A stretch of 6,734 nt of DNA from Microbacteriaceae bacterium. Lineage in GTDB: Bacteria > Actinomycetota > Actinomycetes > Actinomycetales > Microbacteriaceae. The translations under genes were made by a program, and so were the position numbers. This document shows positions 1-6,462 of this stretch, one piece after another. The notes below the pieces were generated by a model. That model had not been told where the DNA came from and made no database searches. It was given only the letters and a program-made list of their open reading frames with translations. Positions within the stretch are counted from its first letter, which is position 1; each line of letters starts with the position of its first letter. Location of the stretch: positions 1 through 6,734 of the forward strand of contig JAJAZI010000253.1 of the NCBI GenBank assembly GCA_026785785.1, read 5' to 3'.

Positions 1-190
1 CCCGCGGGGGCTAAATCGGGGGCGCGGGGGGGGGGTCCCCCGGGACCACACCCCGCCCGGGAGGTCCACCCACAAGTGCGCCCCCAAATGGGAGGCCCTC
101 TCCCCCCCGCCACCTCCCCCCGCCCGGCCCCCCCCCCCACCCCGCCCCCCACAAAATCCCACCCGCACCCCCCCCGCGCCCCCCACCCCG
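1..190. other. G/C homopolymer low-complexity contig end, probably artefact
   Basis: This stretch consists almost wholly of runs of G (first 40 bases) and C (about 85-190), with only scattered A and T. No repeat unit, coding signal or recognisable element can be seen. From about 191 onward the composition abruptly becomes ordinary high-GC genomic sequence. The pattern fits low-quality base calls or a mis-assembled contig end better than biology. Any reading frame through it is a composition effect that encodes only Gly, Arg, Pro and Trp. Confidence 0.7.
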
Positions 191-201
191 CTTTCGCCGC
201 A

Positions 202-243
202 GCACACGACTCGGTGTGCGCTCTCTACCGCGCTATCCGCGGT
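202..243 (-). terminator. Tandem hairpins after the GPGG small protein gene
   Basis: Two perfect inverted repeats lie immediately downstream of the stop codon at 245-247, reading on the minus strand. The first is ACCGCG/CGCGGT (227-232 with 238-243, 5-base loop). The second is GCACAC/GTGTGC (202-207 with 214-219, 6-base loop). Neither is followed by a clear U-tract. Position and stem quality suggest a transcription terminator of the U-less kind common in high-GC actinobacteria; this is inference from placement. Confidence 0.5.
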
Positions 244-244
244 C

Positions 245-388
245 TCAAGTGAAGAGGCTCACACCACCCGGACCAACCAGCAGTCCCACGACTATCAGCA
301 CAACGCCCCAGAGAATCTGACGGCGAAAGAGCGCGACAACGCCGGCAATAATGAGGATTACCGCAATGATCCAGAGAATTGTTGCCAT
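245..388 (-). CDS. GPGG-motif small membrane protein (47 aa)
   Basis: This is a short gene, easily missed by length cut-offs. The product starts MATILWIIAV and is almost entirely hydrophobic. A first membrane segment spans about residues 3-20, a short basic turn FRRQ follows at 21-24, a second membrane segment spans about 25-38, and the protein ends in GPGGVSLFT at 39-47. That hydrophobic-RRQ-hydrophobic-GPGG layout matches the small GPGG-motif membrane proteins widespread in Actinomycetota, whose function is unknown to me. The start is supported by a GGAG Shine-Dalgarno seven bases before the ATG, and the stop is followed at once by hairpins. It appears monocistronic. Membrane location and a two-helix hairpin topology are inferred from hydrophobicity. 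Confidence 0.85.
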   Translation of the reverse strand: MATILWIIAVILIIAGVVALFRRQILWGVVLIVVGLLVGPGGVSLFT

Positions 389-632
389 GGTGATGCTCCA
401 TTTCATTCAGCGCCAGCGGGCCATACACCCACAGCGGCGTTCGGGTCTGTTGAAGATAACGTACCCTCAGCTCGGGCTGCTGACCAGCCTATTATGCGAG
501 ATCCACAACGGCACCTTCCGCCTGCGCATCCAGCAACGCACCCAGTTCGAGTTGCACAACAAGAAGAGGCCCGACGTGAATCCCGAGGACGTGCCCCGGG
601 CATTTGACCGGTCGCGACGATACATTTCTTGA
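351..632 (+). CDS. Doubtful ORF or gene remnant, unrecognised
   Basis: This 93-codon frame begins inside the antisense of the GPGG protein gene, so its first part is probably not coding. The last 40 or so codons (from about 510) have strongly G/C-rich third positions and a mixed, protein-like composition (for example QFELHNKKRPDVNPED), ending at a TGA at 630-632. I recognise no family. No convincing Shine-Dalgarno precedes an ATG in this frame. It could be the C-terminal remnant of a decayed gene, or chance. The opposite-strand frames over the same bases look like shadows. The rest of the 389-781 stretch shows no other gene. Confidence 0.2.
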   Translation: MRITAMIQRIVAMVMLHFIQRQRAIHPQRRSGLLKITYPQLGLLTSLLCEIHNGTFRLRIQQRTQFELHNKKRPDVNPEDVPRAFDRSRRYIS

Positions 633-666
633 TTGCCGAACGGGCATGATCGGTTCGCCAATGGGC

Positions 667-689
667 AACTGCCGATTCTTGGGGCAGTT
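667..689. promoter_or_regulatory. Perfect 7-bp dyad upstream of the aldo/keto reductase
   Basis: AACTGCC at 667-673 and GGCAGTT at 683-689 form a perfect inverted repeat with a 9-base centre, about 93 bases before the reductase start codon. The 7-bp arms set about one and a half helical turns apart would suit a dimeric repressor or activator. It could equally form an RNA hairpin. I could not place convincing -35 and -10 boxes around it, so its promoter role is inference. Confidence 0.35.
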
Positions 690-781
690 CCACTGGTCGG
701 TAATGCCGCTCAGCGAACTACCCGACTCCGGCGACCGGCCCGTGCATGTGTTCCGCAGGGAGCGGCCCGCAGGATAGAGAC

Positions 782-1711
782 ATGAAATCGCAGACTCTAC
801 CGAACATGAACCTCGAAGCATCCAGCGTCATCCTGGGGCTCATGAGGATCGCCTCGATGACCGACGAAGACATTCGCTCCCTCGTCGGCGCCGCCCGGGA
901 TGCCGGCATCAACTTCTTCGACCACGCCGACATCTACGGTGCCCAGCCCCACGAGTGCGAGCAGCGCTTCGGTGACGCCGTTACGTTCTCCGCTGCGGAG
1001 CGCGCGGCCGTCACGATTCAGTCGAAAGTCGGCATCCGCTCCGGATTCTGGGATTTCTCCACCGAGCACATTCTTCGGTCCGTGGACGACTCCCTTGCGG
1101 CGCTGCAGACGGATTACCTCGATCTCCTGTTGCTGCACCGCCCCGATGCGCTCGTGGAGCCCGAGGAGGTGGCTGCGGCGTTCGACGCGTTGCAGAGCTC
1201 CGGCAAGGTGCGCAATTTCGGTGTGTCCAACCACACCCCGGGGCAGACCGAGCTGCTCAAGAGCTCGGTGAGCCAGCCCCTCGTCGTGAATCAGGTGCAG
1301 CTCAGCCTCACGCACGCGCCGATGATCACCGCGGGCATGTCAGCCAACATGGCCGGTCTCGAGCAGTCCGTTGACCGCGGCAACGGCATCATCGACTACT
1401 CCCGCCTCAACGGCATCACCCTTCAGGCGTGGTCGCCGTTCCAGAAGGGATTCTTCGACGGGATCTTCCTCGGCGATCGGGAGACGTATTCGGCTCTCAA
1501 CGACGTCATCGACGAGCTCGCGGCAAAGTACGACGTGGCTCCCGCGGCGATTGCCGTCGCGTGGATAACGCGGCACCCCGCCGACATCCAGGTCGTGCTC
1601 GGCACCACGAATGTCTCACACCTCGAGGACGCCGCGGCCGGCGCCGACGTACCGCTCACCCGCCCGGAATGGTACCGCCTATTCACGGCCGCGGGCCACG
1701 TGCTTCCCTAG
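782..1711 (+). CDS. Aldo/keto reductase, YdhF-like
   Basis: This is an NAD(P)H-dependent oxidoreductase with a TIM-barrel fold, expected in the cytosol to reduce an aldehyde or ketone or oxidise the alcohol; the substrate is unknown. It has 309 residues, the usual length for the YdhF-type branch. The family tetrad is visible: Asp47 and Tyr52 in FFDHADIYG, Lys82 in IQSKVGI, and His119 in LLLLHRPD. Further family marks are GKVRNFGVSN (141-150), the Asn170-Gln171 pair, and a C-terminal cofactor-binding stretch VVLGTTN (271-277). I chose the ATG at 782 because AGGA lies seven bases before it. An in-frame ATG at 746 would add 12 residues but has no ribosome site. It converges on the enolase-superfamily gene with a 50-base gap, so the two are not co-transcribed. 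Family assignment is firm; the specific reaction is not. Confidence 0.93.
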   Translation: MKSQTLPNMNLEASSVILGLMRIASMTDEDIRSLVGAARDAGINFFDHADIYGAQPHECEQRFGDAVTFSAAERAAVTIQSKVGIRSGFWDFSTEHILRSVDDSLAALQTDYLDLLLLHRPDALVEPEEVAAAFDALQSSGKVRNFGVSNHTPGQTELLKSSVSQPLVVNQVQLSLTHAPMITAGMSANMAGLEQSVDRGNGIIDYSRLNGITLQAWSPFQKGFFDGIFLGDRETYSALNDVIDELAAKYDVAPAAIAVAWITRHPADIQVVLGTTNVSHLEDAAAGADVPLTRPEWYRLFTAAGHVLP

Positions 1712-1761
1712 AACGCCGCTCCATTCCGGATGTGTCAACCGCTCTGCCAGGGGAACCGGCG

Positions 1762-2874
1762 TTACCGGGCACCATCCGTCACGCTGAACACGACTTCGAG
1801 ACCTTCGGCGTTGACCTCGATACCCAACCCGTAGCCAGTCGGCGCGGAGCCACGACCACCGACAGAGCGTGGGGCGTACCCGGCGACGTGACCATCAGTC
1901 CAGTCGTTCATGAACGAGGCGTTCTGGAAGTTCTCCGGTCGTGTGCTGGCGGCCAGATGGCTCACCGCGGCAGTGACGATGTCGCCTCCCCAGGCATCTT
2001 CGACCGAGACCATCATGTCGAGCTCCTGCATGAGGTCGCGCATGCGTGCCGCTTGAGTAAGACCACCGACACGGCTAATTTTGATGTTGATCGACACTGC
2101 TCCCGCAACATTCTTCGCATGGAATACGTCCTGCTGGGTGATGATCGTTTCGTCGAGCACGAGCGGCAGCGCGGAGTGCCGCATCGCGAAGATGCTGTCT
2201 TCGGTCGACCGGCACGGCTGCTCGATGAAGATCGGAAGGTCAGCGAGTCCCCGCACCGCGATCTGTGCTGCCCGCAGGTTCCAGCCCCCGTTGGAATCGG
2301 CGACGATGAGCGTGTCGCGATCCGCGACATCGACGACCGCGCTTGTTCTGGCGATGTCGTCGTGGGGGTCGCCTCCCACCTTGAGTTGAAAGCGGTGGAT
2401 GCCCGCATCCTGTCGCTCCGTGACGAAGGCCGCCATCTCATCCGGGGTTCGCAGGGGAACGGCCTCGTAGAGGGGAAAGTCGTCCTGCAGGACGCCGCCG
2501 AGGAGCGCCGAGACGGGCAGCCCGGCCGCCTTGCCGAGCAGATCCCAGCAGGCCACATCGATGGCGGACTTCGCGAAGCCCCCGCCGAGCAGGGTGCCAT
2601 TCATGAGTCGATGGATGCCAGAGAGGTTGGTGGGGTCTGCGCCGATCAGGCGGGGCGCGATGGTGTGCAGCGCGGCGCGCACTTCGGCCCAGTGGGTGGG
2701 CAGGTACAGGTCGCCCAGGGGCGTGATCTCGCCCCAGCCTTCGAGCCCCTCGTCGGTGCGCACGCGCACGAGCGTGCCGACTTCCGACGTCGCCGCTCGG
2801 CTCCCCGACATGACGTACTCGCCGTGCGCATAGTGCAGGTGATAGCCGAAGCAGTCAATGGCCGTGATCTTCAT
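1762..2874 (-). CDS. Enolase-superfamily enzyme, mandelate racemase/MLE group; hydroxyproline-betaine epimerase or dehydratase-like
   Basis: This 370-residue enzyme has the two-domain enolase-superfamily layout: an N-terminal capping domain (about 1-125, including GWGEITPLG and LPTHWAEVRAAL), then a beta/alpha barrel. The metal ligands are visible as Asp193 (VADSN), Glu218 (FIEQP) and Asp241 (VLDET). The acid/base lysines are Lys165 (FQLKVGG) and Lys265 (INIKISRVGG). DAWGGD at 293-298 is also typical of the group. A lysine on each face of the site supports epimerisation or dehydration by abstraction of the proton alpha to a carboxylate. The pattern recalls 4-hydroxyproline betaine 2-epimerase and cis-3-hydroxy-L-proline dehydratase; the exact substrate is inference. 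The ATG at 2874 has AAGGGG nine bases upstream. A longer in-frame start at 2964 would add 30 Arg/Gly-rich residues unlike the family. The opposite strand carries a long open frame that is only its shadow. Confidence 0.92.
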   Translation of the reverse strand: MKITAIDCFGYHLHYAHGEYVMSGSRAATSEVGTLVRVRTDEGLEGWGEITPLGDLYLPTHWAEVRAALHTIAPRLIGADPTNLSGIHRLMNGTLLGGGFAKSAIDVACWDLLGKAAGLPVSALLGGVLQDDFPLYEAVPLRTPDEMAAFVTERQDAGIHRFQLKVGGDPHDDIARTSAVVDVADRDTLIVADSNGGWNLRAAQIAVRGLADLPIFIEQPCRSTEDSIFAMRHSALPLVLDETIITQQDVFHAKNVAGAVSINIKISRVGGLTQAARMRDLMQELDMMVSVEDAWGGDIVTAAVSHLAASTRPENFQNASFMNDWTDGHVAGYAPRSVGGRGSAPTGYGLGIEVNAEGLEVVFSVTDGAR

Positions 2875-2942
2875 TGGTCCGAGCCCCTTGCGTTGTCGTC
2901 CGCCAGCGGCGCCCGCGTTCCGGGGCATCCGCTTGCGTTCAA

Positions 2943-2968
2943 ATATGTGGCATATCACTGTCACGATA
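2943..2968. promoter_or_regulatory. Clustered dyads in the enolase-superfamily gene promoter region
   Basis: An unusually A/T-rich patch lies 69-95 bases before the minus-strand start at 2874. It holds ATATG/CATAT (2943-2947 with 2951-2955, 3-base centre), overlapped by GTG/CAC (2947-2949 with 2956-2958), and TATC/GATA (2953-2956 with 2965-2968). Overlapping short palindromes of this kind are typical of operators for GntR- or IclR-type regulators of catabolic genes. No regulator gene is in the window, so the protein involved is unknown. A poor -10-like CATATT lies inside the patch on the minus strand, with no good -35. Confidence 0.4.
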
Positions 2969-2990
2969 CACGCGATCGACTTCTCTGGCT

Positions 2991-3055
2991 GTGGAGTTCG
3001 GGCTCCACCGCAATGACCATGCCTGGTTGCATGGCCACGCCGTGAAGGTGGTCAT
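2991..3055 (-). terminator. Hairpin cluster at the end of the protease/hydrolase operon
   Basis: Reading on the minus strand past the stop of the 79-codon frame, there are three dyads. ATGACCA/TGGTCAT (3013-3019 with 3049-3055) encloses or competes with the hairpin CCATGC/GCATGG (3017-3022 with 3029-3034, 6-base loop). GTGGAG/CTCCAC (2991-2996 with 3003-3008, 6-base loop) follows. All arms are perfect. There is no U-tract. The position between the operon end and the promoter region of the next minus-strand gene suits termination, but a regulatory role for that next gene is also possible. Confidence 0.4.
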
Positions 3056-3291
3056 GCCGGGGCCTCGAAGCGCGGAAACTCGTCTCCATCCGACCACAAC
3101 TGGTCTCCGTCCCAACGCAGGGCGAGAAGATCCTCGATCTCCACCCCGGCACTCCCGGGACCTCCGAATCGGAGCGAAGCGACTTTCGGCGCCGCCCGCC
3201 GAAGGATGGTCAGAGGCGTGCCCCGCTCGGCGACGGTCAGCTGCGCGGCTGCTCCTCGGCAGGCATGGAGCGACATCGCCCACGGCATCAT
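3052..3291 (-). CDS. Small hypothetical protein at the operon end (79 aa)
   Basis: I do not recognise a family. The product begins MMPWAMSLHACRGAAAQLTV, has a basic middle (residues 31-41) and an acidic, Trp-containing C-terminal part (EIEDLLALRWDGDQLWSDGD, 51-70). No signal peptide or membrane helix is evident. GGAGG lies nine bases before the first ATG, which supports independent translation. The frame is the same as that of the upstream hydrolase: the 22 codons between the hydrolase TGA and this ATG are open, so the piece could instead be a former C-terminal extension cut off by a stop codon. Co-transcription with the hydrolase (66-base gap) is likely. Composition looks coding, but this is the least certain gene of the operon. 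Confidence 0.5.
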   Translation of the reverse strand: MMPWAMSLHACRGAAAQLTVAERGTPLTILRRAAPKVASLRFGGPGSAGVEIEDLLALRWDGDQLWSDGDEFPRFEAPA

Positions 3292-3357
3292 CGCGGGCCG
3301 CCTCCGGGGGGCACCGACGAGCGCTCGCGCGAACTTGTTTGGGTATCCAGCGGGACC

Positions 3358-4644
3358 TCAGCTGGCGACCATCACCGCGGACAGGACGGCGTACGCCACC
3401 TCGTGGCCGGTCACGTCTCCGTGACTCTTCACGAACTCATCCGAGTTGAGGGACGACACCTTTCCCTGCTGGAAGGCGTAGTGCCCCCCGACTGACTGAA
3501 GGGGCACCGTAGCAAGGGCGGCTGGCGTTTTGAGAGCGCCGTTGCGACCGATACCCCCGTACTTGTCGTCGGCGTCGCCAAGACCCGCTCCAATCTGCCT
3601 GGCGATCCGGGAGGCGACGGGATAGGCGAGTCCCACCGCCTTGTCGTTTTTCGTAAAGGTGATGATGACCGGACCATCGATCTTCTTGGGGACCTTCCAA
3701 AACACGCCGTTCTTCTCGGCGCCGTCCCACCCCTGCGCCATTCCGTAGTGGCTGTAGGCGGCCTGGAGCAGACTCATCGACGACACAGGCGCGGACGTAG
3801 CGAGTGCCGCGGCGGTGATGGCGCGGCCGCCGAATGAGTGTCCGACGAGGTGCAGCCGGACGTGCCCAATTTTCGGGTGAAGCTCGTCAAGCAGCTTCGC
3901 GATACCTTTCTTGCCCACGACCCCTGCCCGATCCTTCATCGTGTAATAGGTCGTCGCGTTGAGCACGTTGCGGGCACCCTCGAGGATGTCGCCGAAGCTG
4001 AAGCCAGCGCCGCCCCCCGTCTCGTCGAGGGCGGGAAATCCGGCGGGATCGATCGAGGCGGCGCCGCCGACCGCAGCCGGGGCGGCGTCGTCGTTCTCGG
4101 CTCCCGCAGCCGCCTGCAGCACCGACTCCGCATCCGCGTCGCGGAGCGCCAGGGGTGCGGAATCGGGGTCGTCGTCATCGGTGGCGCCCTCCGGCAATTC
4201 GGTGCGCAGGAGGGTGACGAAATCCCGTCGCGCCGCGGAGGATGTCTCGAGCTCCGGGACGAGCGCGAGGAGCTTCCCGCGCAGCTCCGGGTCGGGCACC
4301 TGCCGCGCCAACTCTGCTTCAAGGATCTCAGCAGAGCCGCCCACGCTGGCTCCGGCCCCATCGTTTTCTGGCGCCGCCCATTGGATCGACGGCCACAACA
4401 CCCCAACAACCACGAACCGGCGTTTGGTCGCGCCCTCGACGCCGGAACGGATGGCGACGATCGAGTCGACGAGCCGGTCGTAGAGCGCCCGCGCATCGCC
4501 GTGCGTGCTGTTCCAGCCGTGTGAAATCACGAGCACGTCGGTGGCACGCTCGTCGCCGATCAAAGTTCGGGCCCTCTCGATCTGCTCCGGCGTGACGATC
4601 GCGCCTTCCTTATCGAACTCAACCTCCGCGTATGGCAGCTTCAT
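3358..4644 (-). CDS. Alpha/beta hydrolase with large acidic insertion (428 aa)
   Basis: This is a predicted serine hydrolase of the alpha/beta fold (esterase, lipase or amidase chemistry; substrate unknown). An N-terminal strand-loop DVLVISHGWN (36-45) supplies the oxyanion-hole region. The nucleophile elbow is LVGHSFGG (267-273... core GHSFGG at 268-273) with Ser270. Asp334 in FTKNDKAVG is the likely acid, and His408 (KSHGD) or His414 (TGHEVAY) the likely base. Between the first strand region and the elbow, about residues 92-225 form an insertion rich in Asp, Ala and Gly, with DDDDPD at 157-162, probably a flexible lid or binding module. There is no signal peptide or transmembrane segment, so a cytosolic site is inferred. 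The start has an AAGGAAGG ribosome site. It lies 49 bases after the protease gene and is surely in its operon. The HGWN and GHSFGG motifs recall lipase-like effector and DUF900-type hydrolases, but I cannot place it in a named family. Confidence 0.85.
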   Translation of the reverse strand: MKLPYAEVEFDKEGAIVTPEQIERARTLIGDERATDVLVISHGWNSTHGDARALYDRLVDSIVAIRSGVEGATKRRFVVVGVLWPSIQWAAPENDGAGASVGGSAEILEAELARQVPDPELRGKLLALVPELETSSAARRDFVTLLRTELPEGATDDDDPDSAPLALRDADAESVLQAAAGAENDDAAPAAVGGAASIDPAGFPALDETGGGAGFSFGDILEGARNVLNATTYYTMKDRAGVVGKKGIAKLLDELHPKIGHVRLHLVGHSFGGRAITAAALATSAPVSSMSLLQAAYSHYGMAQGWDGAEKNGVFWKVPKKIDGPVIITFTKNDKAVGLAYPVASRIARQIGAGLGDADDKYGGIGRNGALKTPAALATVPLQSVGGHYAFQQGKVSSLNSDEFVKSHGDVTGHEVAYAVLSAVMVAS

Positions 4645-4693
4645 AGCCCTTCCTTTCTTCCGGCCGCGCAGGCTTGGTGGCGCTGGTCAAGTT

Positions 4694-6436
4694 TCATACG
4701 CTCTGTATGGCGCGCATGGCGTCGACGAGCCCGGCGCCCTGGAATGAGCGCTGCCGTCCCAGGTCGCTCGCAGAGTCCATCAAGATCCGCTTGACCTCGT
4801 CCGGTTTGCCGATGAACTCCCGATGTATCGAGAGGAATGCGGCCGCGACGCCTGATACGTGCGGAGCCGACATGGATGTTCCGGAGTCCTCGACGTACGT
4901 GATCTGGGAGGCCTGCTGGCCCGGTTCGAGCTTGACGGTCGCACGGGCCTTCTCGAGCAGCTGCCCGGCGCCGGCGCTCACGATGCGCTCGCCGGGAGCG
5001 ACCAGGTCGGGCTTGAGCCGACCGTCCCCGGTCGGTCCCTTCGATGAGAAATACGACACCCCCGTCGAGTACGGCTTGAGGGACGTGGATCCCACGGTGA
5101 TCGCCCGCGACGCGTTGCCCGGATCGTTGATCGTCATGCCGAAGCCCAGACGCATCTCCCGACCGGCCGTGTCGCGCGCTGCACCATATCCGGTGTTGCC
5201 CGCCGACACAACGACGCACACGCCGTTCGCCACCAGCCGGTCAACCTCCCGGCACACGGGCGACTGGCCCGCGGCGAACCAGGAGGGATCGAACGGATAG
5301 CCCAGCGACAAGTTGATGCCATGGACGTTGAGTTCCCGACCCCCGCGGTTGAGTTCCTGAATGTATTCCAGCGCCCCGAGCAACGACGCGAGGTCGCCGG
5401 TACGGTCGTCGCGCAGCACCTTGCAGGAAAGGATCTTCGCGCGCGGTGCCATGCCGCTGATGCGGTCAAGCGTTACCCGCTCGACGCCCGCGTCGCCGTC
5501 CCCGGTGCGATACCAGGTGGCGGCGTACACCTTCCGGCGCGGATCGTCCTGCCATCCCGCGAGGATCCCTGCGACATGAGTGCCGTGCCCGTTCCCGTCC
5601 CGCAGGGCGTCGTCATCTGTCGTGCCCGCGACGAAGCTGCGGTGGCCCAGTGTTGGCGGCAGCTCAAGGGTGTCGTGGTCGTCGCTGTGGAAGTGGCGGT
5701 GCGCGCGGTCCACGCCCGTGTCGAGGACGGCCCACACGATACCCTCGCCGGTCGCGTTGAAGGACCTGATGGCGGCGTCCGACTTGGTGGTGATGATTGA
5801 CCGGTGAATGGTCGCGCGCACCTCGAAGTTCGGCCAGATGCGGTTGATCAGGCTTCGCGGTGCGGTCTTCTGCTGCTGGCGCCCAGCGACCACGCGCCCG
5901 CCCTTGCGCGAGTCCCGGCTCACCAGTTCGAGGATCTGGGCGGCGGTCATCTCGGCGACGACGTAGTTCCCCACCTGCCACGCGCTCTCCTCGGCCGAAT
6001 CGGTCTCGCCGACGACGTCGTGGACCAACCCGAGGAGCTCGGCGACGACCTCTTCCCTCAGCAGGCCGGCGTCGGTGCGGACCTCTATCACGACGCCGAT
6101 CGGCTCATGGGAGGCCACTGAAATCCGCTCGGCAAGCGGCCGGGTGATCACGGAATCCGTCACGAGCGACACCGTCCTCGGCATGTCCGGCAGAGCGAAG
6201 GCCGGAACATTCGTCCCGCCCGGCGCCATCGGACCGGACCCACCGGAAGGGCTCACTCCAGGCGCCGCGGGCCCTGGTTGCTGTGCCGGATCGGTGGTAC
6301 GGGCATCCTTGCCTGAACGCCCAGATTTCTCACCGGAGGGTCCGGGCTTTGGCGCGTCGGGTTCGAGATCGGCTTCGGGATCGATCGCAGGGAACTCCTG
6401 CGGCAGCCGCTTGCGGCCCTTCGGCGTCTGTGCCAT
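4694..6436 (-). CDS. S8 family subtilisin-like serine peptidase, cytosolic type (580 aa)
   Basis: This is a serine endopeptidase with a complete catalytic set: Asp239 in AVLDTGVD, His284 in GNGHGTHVAG, oxyanion Asn414 in VVSAGN, and Ser521 in SGTSMSAPHVSG. KPDLVAPG (475-482) is a further subtilase hallmark. Residues 1-85 are Pro/Gly/Ser/Asp-rich and probably disordered, with no signal peptide. Residues about 88-215 form a prodomain-like region (GNYVVAEMTAAQILEL at 156-171, then INRIWPNFEV) that may act as an inhibitor-type propeptide. A 30-odd residue insertion (about 295-328) separates the His and GMAP motifs. The protein ends directly after the subtilase domain. Without a secretion signal it is expected to act in the cytosol, or be exported by an unknown route. 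AAGGAAGG lies just before the ATG, matching the ribosome site of the downstream hydrolase. It is first in the operon, and a promoter with an internal dyad lies about 30 bases upstream. Target proteins are unknown; the neighbouring hydrolase is one candidate. Confidence 0.93.
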   Translation of the reverse strand: MAQTPKGRKRLPQEFPAIDPEADLEPDAPKPGPSGEKSGRSGKDARTTDPAQQPGPAAPGVSPSGGSGPMAPGGTNVPAFALPDMPRTVSLVTDSVITRPLAERISVASHEPIGVVIEVRTDAGLLREEVVAELLGLVHDVVGETDSAEESAWQVGNYVVAEMTAAQILELVSRDSRKGGRVVAGRQQQKTAPRSLINRIWPNFEVRATIHRSIITTKSDAAIRSFNATGEGIVWAVLDTGVDRAHRHFHSDDHDTLELPPTLGHRSFVAGTTDDDALRDGNGHGTHVAGILAGWQDDPRRKVYAATWYRTGDGDAGVERVTLDRISGMAPRAKILSCKVLRDDRTGDLASLLGALEYIQELNRGGRELNVHGINLSLGYPFDPSWFAAGQSPVCREVDRLVANGVCVVVSAGNTGYGAARDTAGREMRLGFGMTINDPGNASRAITVGSTSLKPYSTGVSYFSSKGPTGDGRLKPDLVAPGERIVSAGAGQLLEKARATVKLEPGQQASQITYVEDSGTSMSAPHVSGVAAAFLSIHREFIGKPDEVKRILMDSASDLGRQRSFQGAGLVDAMRAIQSV

Positions 6437-6462
6437 TCCTTCCTTCTTTCCCCCCCGCAGTT

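Noticed and set aside
11..205. Minus-strand Gly/Trp-rich frame in the left terminus
   Set aside because: It is a pure product of G/C homopolymers in an untrustworthy stretch.
746..781. Upstream ATG that would extend the aldo/keto reductase by 12 residues
   Set aside because: No Shine-Dalgarno precedes it, whereas AGGA sits seven bases before the ATG at 782, and the extra residues do not fit the family N-terminus.
1712..1761. Possible bidirectional terminator between the convergent genes
   Set aside because: Only CCGG/CCGG with a 5-base loop is visible at the end of the enolase-superfamily gene, too weak to call.
2875..2964. Upstream start that would extend the enolase-superfamily protein by 30 residues
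   Set aside because: The added residues are Arg/Gly-rich, would begin inside the dyad cluster, and the ATG at 2874 has a good ribosome site and the usual family N-terminus (MKITAI).
1429..3045. Long plus-strand open frame of 538 codons across the enolase-superfamily gene
   Set aside because: It is Arg/Gly-rich, overlaps the end of the aldo/keto reductase in another frame, and runs antisense to a gene with complete family motifs. It is a high-GC shadow frame.
3838..4524. Plus-strand 228-codon frame opposite the alpha/beta hydrolase
   Set aside because: It is antisense to a gene with a nucleophile elbow and oxyanion motif, has Arg/Val-rich shadow composition, and shows no family motif.
4674..5300. 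Plus-strand 208-codon frame opposite the S8 peptidase
   Set aside because: It is antisense to the catalytic-serine region of the peptidase, with composition rich in Arg, Ser and Pro and no recognisable domain.
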